DNA from: a virus
DNA length: 23,716 nucleotides
Strand: one strand, 5' to 3'
IMG/VR virus record: IMGVR_UViG_3300021185_001607
Location: 1 to 23,716 of that record
The notes under the pieces were generated by a model. That model worked only from the letters and a program-made list of their open reading frames with translations, was not told the origin of the DNA and did no database searches. Below, piece after piece: positions 14,653 to 21,229 of the stretch. Every line of letters starts with the position of its first letter. The stretch's first letter is position 1. A program made the position numbers and the translations under genes.

Positions 14653-15303
14653 ATGAAGTTTAACGATATTTCCAATAATACAAGTCCAGCCCAAGCCGCT
14701 CGTGACGCATTATTGAAGCAAAGCATTGAGATCGATGAATCAGTTCAAGGATCCAAGCTAAGAGATCACTTAGGGGATCTACAAAAAGAACTTGATACAT
14801 TATCAAGCAAAGGTGGAGAAGAATACACTCGTGCAGTTTTACATAAAGCAGTCTATGAAGATTTAGCAAATGTAGATGCGGAGCCTATTTTTGAAGCAGA
14901 GCTTGGTGACGAAGATATTGAGCAAGCAGAAATTATTATTGCCGCTAACGGTCTTAGTAAAGAGTTCCAAGGCATGATTGAAGATTGTGCTGATATGCTC
15001 GGAAGTGACCTTATTACATTAGTTGATCAGATCAAATCTAAGTTTGGCGATGGAGCCGGAGAACAATTTGGCACCTCAATTAGAGATTCATTGCAATCCG
15101 CAATGGACGTTCTTACTACAACTAAAGACGGCGTTGACTCTGCTATTAATGGACTTAAAGATCCAATGTCTATACCAGCAACTGATGATGCAGGAATGGA
15201 TGATATGGCAGACACAGGAATGGATGATGAGGCAGTTATGCCTGCTATGTCCGGACCAGAAGAAGAGCCAACCGGTAGGGAACTAAAGAGTGAACTTGAG
15301 TGA
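14653..15303 (+). CDS. Probable head/virion protein, acidic
   Basis: A 216-residue acidic, helical protein with an optimal AGGAGG Shine-Dalgarno site 6 bases before the ATG, so likely made in large amounts. It starts MKFNDISNNTS, and I27-D28-E29 before S30 is a candidate prohead-protease site. The middle (EQAEIIIAANGLSKEFQGM, then LITLVDQIKSKFGDG, then RDSLQSAMDVL) resembles a marine T4-like virion-associated family, from memory. The C-terminal ~45 residues are disordered and hold a Gly-Met-Asp-Asp repeat. No enzyme motif. It overlaps the next gene by 14 bases. A scaffold- or core-like role is possible. Confidence 0.65.
   Translation: MKFNDISNNTSPAQAARDALLKQSIEIDESVQGSKLRDHLGDLQKELDTLSSKGGEEYTRAVLHKAVYEDLANVDAEPIFEAELGDEDIEQAEIIIAANGLSKEFQGMIEDCADMLGSDLITLVDQIKSKFGDGAGEQFGTSIRDSLQSAMDVLTTTKDGVDSAINGLKDPMSIPATDDAGMDDMADTGMDDEAVMPAMSGPEEEPTGRELKSELE
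15191..15228 (+). repeat. Short direct repeat inside the acidic virion gene
   Basis: The 14-mer CAGGAATGGATGAT occurs at 15191-15204 and again at 15215-15228, giving a repeated GMDD peptide in a disordered tail. Probably simple replication slippage. Confidence 0.6.
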
Positions 15304-15625
15304 GATAACATCAATTGATGGTGATTTTGCTAGTGCAATAAAAATGTTCTTGATAAGAGCATCATTAGATGGCAAAGATACCTTACCAATGGAAGAACTT
15401 GTTGGAATGTTAGCAAAACTTGGGTTTCAAGCCAATGGACAAGAAACTGGAATTAGGAATTACATTACTACATTAAAAGGCAAGAATCCTGATTTAGTTT
15501 CCGACGTTAATGATACAGATGTAATTTTAACAACAATGCCAAGCGATCCTGGTGACGCTGAAGACAATGAAGAAAAAGTTGATGACATGGCATTACAGAA
15601 CGCAAAGGCAGACTTAGGAATATGA
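15290..15625 (+). CDS. Hypothetical protein with acidic C-terminus
   Basis: A 111-residue protein with a GTG start at 15290, overlapping the previous gene by 14 bases; a TTG at 15296 is an alternative, and neither has a clear Shine-Dalgarno site. The N-terminal part (DFASAIKMFLIRASLDG, then LPMEELVGMLAKLGF) is helical and the last ~35 residues are acidic and disordered. No known motif. It overlaps the next gene by 4 bases (ATGA) and is probably co-translated with the flanking virion-type genes. Confidence 0.65.
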   Translation: MNLSEITSIDGDFASAIKMFLIRASLDGKDTLPMEELVGMLAKLGFQANGQETGIRNYITTLKGKNPDLVSDVNDTDVILTTMPSDPGDAEDNEEKVDDMALQNAKADLGI

Positions 15626-15969
15626 GTAGAATATTTTATACAGCAACAGAAGCAAGATCTCAGGCACTTCAAGACCTGGTAATCTTAAACGAAGTAAGAG
15701 ATCTAGAGATTGCAGTAATAACAGCAACCGGAACTGGTGCTGTTGAAACCGAGGTGGTCACCACAACCACCATGGCCGCTCTTTCCACCGATGCAAATTT
15801 TGTTACAGCATCAGAATATTATGATACTTTACAAGGTACAAGAGATGATAGACAAAAATCTTTACAAATAACTAAAGTTATAAAGTACTTTGAAGACTTA
15901 GGATATACTATAGATCCAGTAACTAACCAATCCACCAGTACTACCTTTAAATGGAAGATTTCCTGGTAA
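15622..15969 (+). CDS. Virion-type small protein
   Basis: A 115-residue protein starting MSRIFYTATEARSQALQDL, overlapping the previous stop as ATGA. A Thr/Val-rich low-complexity stretch (VETEVVTTTTMAAL) separates an N-terminal helix from a C-terminal domain: LQITKVIKYFEDLGYTI, then TSTTFKWKISW. That C-terminal pattern (a helix with YF-x-x-LGY and an ending FKW-x-I-x-W) is recalled from marine phage structural proteins, where it recurs as a small module. No catalytic motif. It ends the head cluster just before a strong early promoter. Confidence 0.65.
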   Translation: MSRIFYTATEARSQALQDLVILNEVRDLEIAVITATGTGAVETEVVTTTTMAALSTDANFVTASEYYDTLQGTRDDRQKSLQITKVIKYFEDLGYTIDPVTNQSTSTTFKWKISW

Positions 15970-15977
15970 TTTTCTTC

Positions 15978-16006
15978 TTGACAATGTAGTAAAATCCTGT
16001 TATACT
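15978..16006 (+). promoter_or_regulatory. Strong sigma70 promoter for the nuclease gene
   Basis: TTGACA at 15978-15983, 17-base spacer, TATACT at 16001-16006. The predicted transcription start, 7 bases on, is 16013, the A of the nuclease ATG, so the transcript should be leaderless. Confidence 0.8.
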
Positions 16007-16012
16007 TAACAG

Positions 16013-16681
16013 ATGATAAAACATAATCTAATATACGACTATAAAAAATTAAATAGAATAGACGGTAAGCAACGTTTATACGAAACACCTGCTGGTGATA
16101 AAGTACCAAGTGTTACAACTATCTTATCAAAAACAGGCGACAATAGTGGTCTTATTGCTTGGCGTAAACGTGTCGGAAATGAAGAAGCAAATAGGATTTC
16201 AAAAGAATCAACTGGCTTAGGAACACTAGTACACACTCATGTTGAAAACTATCTACTAGGAAAAGAACGTCCGGGTGGTAAGAATCTTGTACATGAAATG
16301 GCTACAAGAATGGCAGATAAGATTATTAACGAAGGTTTGCCAAGTGTAACAGAAGTATGGGGAATGGAAGTTCAGTTATACTTTCCAGGTTTATATGCAG
16401 GAACAACAGATCTAGTTGGAATGTACGAAGGTGTTCCTGCAATTATGGATCATAAGACGTCTAAAGCATTAAAAAAAGAAGAGTGGATGGAAGACTATTT
16501 TATTCAGACTTGTGCATATGCTTTAGCACATAATGAATTGTACGGAACAGATATCAAAAAAGGTGTACTTTTCATGACCACAAGAAATGATAATTATAAA
16601 ACTTACATTATAGAAGGTAGTAAGTTTAAACAATATACAGAAAAATGGCTCGAAAGAGTGGAAACTTTTTATAGCAGATAA
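16013..16681 (+). CDS. PD-(D/E)XK nuclease, RecB/Cas4/MGME1-like
   Basis: A 222-residue single-domain nuclease with the RecB-type motif set in order: GLGTLVH (68-74) with the conserved His, E119 in WGMEVQLYF, GTTDLVG (130-136) with metal-binding D133, MDHKTS (145-150) with D146 and catalytic K148, and QTCAYA (165-170), the QxxxY motif. The length and lack of extra domains resemble MGME1 or Cas4-like exonucleases rather than RecB itself. The likely role is processing DNA ends or flaps in replication, recombination or host DNA breakdown. No Cas genes or CRISPR array are present, so a Cas4 role is not supported. A strong host-type promoter suggests early expression. Confidence 0.85.
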   Translation: MIKHNLIYDYKKLNRIDGKQRLYETPAGDKVPSVTTILSKTGDNSGLIAWRKRVGNEEANRISKESTGLGTLVHTHVENYLLGKERPGGKNLVHEMATRMADKIINEGLPSVTEVWGMEVQLYFPGLYAGTTDLVGMYEGVPAIMDHKTSKALKKEEWMEDYFIQTCAYALAHNELYGTDIKKGVLFMTTRNDNYKTYIIEGSKFKQYTEKWLERVETFYSR

Positions 16682-16684
16682 ATA
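16677..16684 (+). promoter_or_regulatory. Late-promoter-like GATAAATA
   Basis: Seven of eight matches to TATAAATA, overlapping the nuclease stop codon and ending 14 bases before the ATG at 16699. Confidence 0.3.
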
Positions 16685-16698
16685 AGAGACTGGCGGTA

Positions 16699-17139
16699 AT
16701 GTACGATCAAACTTTTTGGGAGACAGATAAGCATAACAGAATGCTACTCTGGAGGAAATGGAGGAGAACTTTAGAAGACCTTCCCCAATCCACTCTATAT
16801 AATACTATTGCTATGTGGTGGAAGATGGTTCCTATGTCAAATAATACTATTGATATATGGGATCAGGAATCATGGCCAACACCGTGGGAATTAATAGTGT
16901 TTCCTAGTTTTTGTTACCCCAGTAGAGGACTAGGAATTTACTATACACTTGCTTTGATAGGTATACAAAGCAACTTAGTACTTGCCCAAAAGGGTAGTGA
17001 AACAACTCTTCTGGTGACATTAGAAGATAAAAAACTGTTAAATTACTATGAAGGAGAAGTTCTTGACACTTCTCAATATTCATATGAAGAATTAAAAATT
17101 TTCGCTCCGGCTGATATGTACAAGCTGGTTAAAGTATAA
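16699..17139 (+). CDS. Conserved marine phage protein of unknown function
   Basis: A 146-residue, Trp-rich protein starting MYDQTFWETDKHNRMLLWRK. The central IDIWDQESWPTPWELI and the following GLGIYYTLALIG look like a family signature; I recall similar cyanophage hypotheticals but no function. There is no signal peptide or clear catalytic motif. It is preceded by a possible late promoter and weak Shine-Dalgarno matches. It lies just upstream of the ribonucleotide reductase genes but is separated from them by 60 bases with a separate ribosome-binding site. Confidence 0.7.
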   Translation: MYDQTFWETDKHNRMLLWRKWRRTLEDLPQSTLYNTIAMWWKMVPMSNNTIDIWDQESWPTPWELIVFPSFCYPSRGLGIYYTLALIGIQSNLVLAQKGSETTLLVTLEDKKLLNYYEGEVLDTSQYSYEELKIFAPADMYKLVKV

Positions 17140-17199
17140 CTGTATTGCATGGTGTAATAGAAATAAGTACTCTACAAAGAAATATAAAAGGATAACAAA
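17140..17199. promoter_or_regulatory. Leader region of nrdA with ribosome-binding site
   Basis: A 60-base gap ending in AAAAGGATAACAAA before the ATG, a reasonable Shine-Dalgarno site. No clear -35/-10 pair and no TAAATA element are seen, so how nrdA is started is unresolved. Confidence 0.35.
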
Positions 17200-19509
17200 A
17201 TGAACGAAACGGTAAATGTAGTAAAAAGAAATGGATCAGTTGAACCATTAGATATCAACAAGATTCATGTAATGGTAGAAGAGGCATGTGAAGGACTAGC
17301 AGGAGTAAGTGTTTCCCAAGTAGAGATGAATGCAGATTTACAATTTACAGATAAGATTGCAACATCAGATATACAAGAAATTTTAGTAAGAAGTGCAAGT
17401 GACTTAATTAGTTTAGATCATCCAAACTATCAATATGTTGCGGCTAGACTTTTATTATACGGTCTCCGCAAAGATGTATTTGGTAAGTTTGATTATGCTC
17501 CTCTTTATGACCTAGTAAAAGAAAATGTTAAACAAGGAGTATATGATGCTGAGTTATTAGAAATTTACTCAGAAGAAGATTGGAATCAACTTGATACATA
17601 TATGAATCATACAAGAGACTTAGACTTTACATTCGCTGGAATGAGACAAGTAGCTGACAAATATCTAGTACAAGATAGAAGTTCAGGACATATATACGAA
17701 ACACCACAATATATGTATATGTTAATTGCCGCAACTATTTTTGCAAGTTATCCTGATAATAAAAGGTTATCATATATTCGCCGTTACTATGATGCTATTT
17801 CTACATTTAAAATTAATATTCCGACTCCAATTATGTCGGGTGTTCGCACTCCAATAAGACAGTTTGCTTCTTGCGTTCTAGTTGACGTAGACGACACATT
17901 ACCTTCGATCTTTAATAGTTCTTCTGCCGTTGGATATTACATTGCTCAACGTGCTGGTATTGGACTTAATTTAGGTCGTGTTCGTAGTATTGGATCTAAG
18001 ATTCGTGGTGGTGAAGTAGCACACACTGGAGTTATTCCTTTCCTAAAAGTTTTTGAATCAGTAGTGCGTTCATGTACACAAAATGGTGTTCGCGGTGGAA
18101 GTGCTACAGTACATTTTCCTATCTGGCATAAAGAGATTGAGGATATTATTGTACTAAAGAATAATAAAGGAACGGAAGATAACAGAGTCCGTAAGCTCGA
18201 CTATTCAATTCAGATCAGTAAGATCTTTTATGAAAGGCTAATTGAAAGTAAACCAATTAGTCTTTTTTCACCTCATGACTGCCCAGGATTATATGAGGCA
18301 TTTGGTGATAATGATGCATTTGACGAATTATATTTAAAGTATGAAAAAGACAAAAGTATTCCTAGGACTGAAATCCCAGCATATGAATTGTTTACAAGCA
18401 TTTTAAAAGAACGTGCAGAGACAGGACGTATCTATATTATGAATATAGATCATTGTAACCATCATAGTAGTTTTGATGCTAAAGTTAGAATGAGTAATCT
18501 ATGTCAAGAAATTACTTTGCCAACAACACCTATTCAAGGTCTTGAGGATGGTGCTGGAGAGATTGCATTATGTATCTTAAGTGCTATCAATGTTGGAACA
18601 TTAAGAAACTATGATGATTTAGAAAATTTATGTGATTTAGCAGTTCGTGCTTTAGATCAGATAATTGATTACCAAAATTATCCGGTTAAAGCCGCAGAGC
18701 TATCCACTAAGGCAAGGCGTAGTTTAGGAATTGGATATATTGGACTAGCACATTATCTAGCCAAAAGAGAATTACATTATAGTGATGACAAAGCCGCTCA
18801 AGAAGTTGGACGTTTAACAGAGGCTTTTCAGTATTATCTAATCTCGTCAAGTGTTGAATTAGCAAAAGAGAAAGGTGCTTGTTCTGCATATAATGAAACA
18901 AAATATAGTAGAGGTGTTTTACCTATTGATACATATAAAACTGATATTGATGAGTTCTTAGGAACCAAGTTAGAATTAGATTGGGAGGAGTTAAGAGCAA
19001 AAGTTAAAGAACATGGTATGAGACATAGTACATTATCAGCTCAGATGCCTTCAGAGAGTTCTTCTGTTGTTAGTAACGAAACAAATGGTATTGAACCACC
19101 AAGAGCATTTATGAATACTAAGAAAAGTAAGAAAGGTCCGTTAAAACAGATCGTACCACAGTATAATAAACTTAAAAACAACTATAGTTTCTTGTGGGAC
19201 GAAGGAGTCAATCAAGGCTATATTAAAATTGTTGCCGCAATGCAAAAGTTCTTTGATCAAGCAATTAGTGGCAACTGGAGTTATAACCCTAAGTTATATG
19301 AAAATAATGAAGTACCAATGAGTGTTATGTTTAATGACTTATTAACAACTTACAAATATGGTTGGAAAACAAGTTACTATCAAAATACTTACGACTCAAA
19401 AGGAGAAGACGAAGAATTATTAGGTGAGGTTCCTGAGGAGTTTACCCAACTTGCGGAGAACCCAAGTATTGTAATAGAAGAGGAAGAGTGTGAGGCATGC
19501 AACATTTAA
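17200..19509 (+). CDS. nrdA: Class Ia ribonucleotide reductase, large (alpha) subunit
   Basis: Reduces ribonucleoside diphosphates to deoxyribonucleotides for phage DNA synthesis. The 769 residues (E. coli 761) hold an N-terminal ATP cone (KRNGSVEPLDINKI from residue 9), catalytic C225, C435 in SNLCQEI (with N433 and E437) and C458, the redox and radical residues, the Y726-Y727 pair of the radical transfer path, and C-terminal C764/C767 that shuttle electrons. The tail pair is spaced CxxC rather than the wider spacing I recall for E. coli. With the ATP cone present, dATP regulation is possible. The last 13 bases overlap nrdB, so the two subunits are coupled. No intron or intein is seen. Confidence 0.97.
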   Translation: MNETVNVVKRNGSVEPLDINKIHVMVEEACEGLAGVSVSQVEMNADLQFTDKIATSDIQEILVRSASDLISLDHPNYQYVAARLLLYGLRKDVFGKFDYAPLYDLVKENVKQGVYDAELLEIYSEEDWNQLDTYMNHTRDLDFTFAGMRQVADKYLVQDRSSGHIYETPQYMYMLIAATIFASYPDNKRLSYIRRYYDAISTFKINIPTPIMSGVRTPIRQFASCVLVDVDDTLPSIFNSSSAVGYYIAQRAGIGLNLGRVRSIGSKIRGGEVAHTGVIPFLKVFESVVRSCTQNGVRGGSATVHFPIWHKEIEDIIVLKNNKGTEDNRVRKLDYSIQISKIFYERLIESKPISLFSPHDCPGLYEAFGDNDAFDELYLKYEKDKSIPRTEIPAYELFTSILKERAETGRIYIMNIDHCNHHSSFDAKVRMSNLCQEITLPTTPIQGLEDGAGEIALCILSAINVGTLRNYDDLENLCDLAVRALDQIIDYQNYPVKAAELSTKARRSLGIGYIGLAHYLAKRELHYSDDKAAQEVGRLTEAFQYYLISSSVELAKEKGACSAYNETKYSRGVLPIDTYKTDIDEFLGTKLELDWEELRAKVKEHGMRHSTLSAQMPSESSSVVSNETNGIEPPRAFMNTKKSKKGPLKQIVPQYNKLKNNYSFLWDEGVNQGYIKIVAAMQKFFDQAISGNWSYNPKLYENNEVPMSVMFNDLLTTYKYGWKTSYYQNTYDSKGEDEELLGEVPEEFTQLAENPSIVIEEEECEACNI

Positions 19510-20606
19510 AGAAAACCGTATTTAATAAAAATAAAGTAGATTATACAAAACAACCGATGTTTTTTGGTGAAGAATTAAACTCTCAACGTTTTGATGAGTT
19601 CCGTTATCCTGTGTTTGATAAGTTAACACAAACACAACTTGGATATTTCTGGAGACCAGAAGAAGTTAGTTTACAAAAAGATAGAAGTGATTATCTAAAC
19701 TTTACTGATTCTCAGAAGTTTATTTTTACAAGTAACTTAAAGTATCAAACGTTACTCGATAGTGTTCAAGGTAGAGGTCCGGCGATTGCATTTGTACCTT
19801 ATTGTTCGTTACCCGAGCTAGAAGCATGTATGATTACTTGGGATTTCTTTGAAACTATTCATAGCCGCAGTTATACTCATATTATTAAAAACATATATCC
19901 TGATCCTAGCGAGGTTTTTGATACTATTCTTGACGATGAAAAAATTGTTGCTAGAGCAGAAAGTGTAACAAAAGCATATGATGATTATATCAATGATGCA
20001 CAATATTACTCAGCCACAGGTAAAGGTGATTTACGAGAAATTAAGAAAAAATTATATCTAGCAATGGTTAATGTTAACGCATTAGAAGGTTTGCGTTTTT
20101 ATGTATCTTTTGCATGTACCTTTGCATTTGGTGAATTAAAAACAATGGAAGGTTCTGCTAAGATTGTTAGTTTAATTGCTAGAGACGAAAGTCAGCATTT
20201 AGCAGTTAGTACACATATTATTAAGAATTGGATGAAAGGTGATGATCCAGAAATGGTTTCTATTGCTAAAGAATGTCAAGATGAAATTGGACTCATTTAT
20301 GATAAAGTAGTAGAGGAAGAAAAGGAATGGGCAGATTATTTGTTTACAAATGGTTCTATTGTTGGACTAAACGAAAAACTATTACATATGTTCATTGAGC
20401 ATACTGCAAACAAAAGACTTAAGAGTTTAGGATTACCAATTCGTTATAACCAGAGTCCAAACGATAATCCGTTACCTTGGACACAACATTGGCTTTCAAA
20501 CAAAGGAGTACAAAATGCTCCGCAAGAAACAGAAATTGAAAGTTATGTTATTGGTGGAATTAAACAAGACGTAGACAAAGACACATTTACAGGATTTAAA
20601 TTATAA
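19497..20606 (+). CDS. nrdB: Class Ia ribonucleotide reductase, small (beta) subunit
   Basis: Carries the di-iron centre and tyrosyl radical used by NrdA. All 369 residues (E. coli 376) are uninterrupted, unlike T4 nrdB, which has an intron. Iron ligands are D88, E119, H122, E197, E231 and H234, and the radical tyrosine is Y126 in ETIHSRSYTH. The C-terminal tail (DTFTGFKL) should bind NrdA. Its ATG lies inside the nrdA tail (13-base overlap). The stop overlaps the next ATG as TAATG. No thioredoxin or glutaredoxin gene follows in this window. Confidence 0.97.
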   Translation: MQHLKKTVFNKNKVDYTKQPMFFGEELNSQRFDEFRYPVFDKLTQTQLGYFWRPEEVSLQKDRSDYLNFTDSQKFIFTSNLKYQTLLDSVQGRGPAIAFVPYCSLPELEACMITWDFFETIHSRSYTHIIKNIYPDPSEVFDTILDDEKIVARAESVTKAYDDYINDAQYYSATGKGDLREIKKKLYLAMVNVNALEGLRFYVSFACTFAFGELKTMEGSAKIVSLIARDESQHLAVSTHIIKNWMKGDDPEMVSIAKECQDEIGLIYDKVVEEEKEWADYLFTNGSIVGLNEKLLHMFIEHTANKRLKSLGLPIRYNQSPNDNPLPWTQHWLSNKGVQNAPQETEIESYVIGGIKQDVDKDTFTGFKL

Positions 20607-20932
20607 TGTTAGTATCAACTAAAACAAGAAAAAAAGGAGATGTGATCTCTATAAAACTATCAAATGGCGAAGAGCTTATTTCTAGTTTTGTCGAAGAACA
20701 GGATACACATCTCCTTATTGATAGGCCAGTAGTTTTACAATCTGGTCCCAAAGGAACTCCAGCTTTGATGCCGTTCTTTATGACAGCATCACCTGATGCT
20801 ACAAGAGACATACAGTTAAGCAAAACTCATATTGTTATGATTGCTGATACTGATGCTCCTTTAGCCAAGCAGTATACCTCAGCAATGTCAGGAATTATAC
20901 AAACAGGAGCCATTCCAGGGTTGCAAGTTTAA
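20606..20932 (+). CDS. Sm-like (LSm-fold) phage protein
   Basis: A 108-residue protein with the strand pattern of Sm-like proteins: GDVISIKLSNGEELISSFVEE (in parts), then HLLIDRPVVLQ, then a long loop, then IQLSKTHIVMIADTD. Sm-like proteins of putative cyanophage origin are known, and this matches that type from memory. Sm folds make rings that often bind RNA, but the phage version has no proven ligand. The C-terminal ~25 residues (AKQYTSAMSGIIQ) form a likely helix outside the fold. The start overlaps the nrdB stop as TAATG. It could link the reductase operon to RNA control, or simply be a small structural ring; both are inference. Confidence 0.6.
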   Translation: MLVSTKTRKKGDVISIKLSNGEELISSFVEEQDTHLLIDRPVVLQSGPKGTPALMPFFMTASPDATRDIQLSKTHIVMIADTDAPLAKQYTSAMSGIIQTGAIPGLQV

Positions 20933-20938
20933 TAAATA
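20931..20938 (+). promoter_or_regulatory. Late-promoter-like AATAAATA before PAAR gene
   Basis: Seven of eight matches to TATAAATA, ending 5 bases before the ATG at 20944, so the mRNA may start at the start codon. It overlaps the stop of the upstream gene. Confidence 0.5.
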
Positions 20939-20943
20939 CTTGT

Positions 20944-21228
20944 ATGACTGAAGTTCACAGAGATACAGATTCTAGAATATGCGGAGCACAAACCGTTGTT
21001 GCTGGTAACTCAACTGTCTTTGCAAATAATTTACTGGTAAGTGTTGATGCAGATCCTAATTCACACGGCTCCGGCAGTATTATTGCAAGTACAAAAAATG
21101 TTTATGCTCATAACAAACTAATTGTTGAGAACGGTGATGCCGCTAACCCGGATTCATTATGCCCAATACCACCTCATTGTGGCCCAGACACTAGTTCAGG
21201 GTCTCCTAATGTATTTGTAGGAAGTTAG
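20944..21228 (+). CDS. PAAR-type spike tip protein
   Basis: A 94-residue protein about the size of T4 gp5.4 (97), which caps the baseplate spike that pierces the outer membrane. Gly-rich beta repeats (TVVAGNSTVFANN, then GSGSIIASTKNVYAHNK) and spaced His/Cys residues (H5, C13, H41, C73, H78, C79) fit a zinc-binding PAAR cone. The Pro/Cys-rich IPPHCGP loop and the final GSPNVFVG strand are also PAAR-like. Which residues bind zinc is not certain. It is followed 2 bases later by a large virion protein, and preceded by a late-type promoter, as expected for a tail component. Confidence 0.75.
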   Translation: MTEVHRDTDSRICGAQTVVAGNSTVFANNLLVSVDADPNSHGSGSIIASTKNVYAHNKLIVENGDAANPDSLCPIPPHCGPDTSSGSPNVFVGS

Positions 21229-21229
21229 C

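Noticed and set aside
15748-15770. Inverted repeat GTGGT-C-ACCAC
   Set aside because: It is explained by a low-complexity Val/Thr-rich coding stretch.
16013-16681. Cas4 and a CRISPR system
   Set aside because: The nuclease has Cas4/RecB-type motifs but no iron-sulfur cysteine set, and there are no repeats or cas genes.
17063-17088. TTGACA followed by TATGAA as a promoter for nrdA
   Set aside because: Spacing is only 14 bases, it lies inside the upstream gene and is far from the nrdA start.
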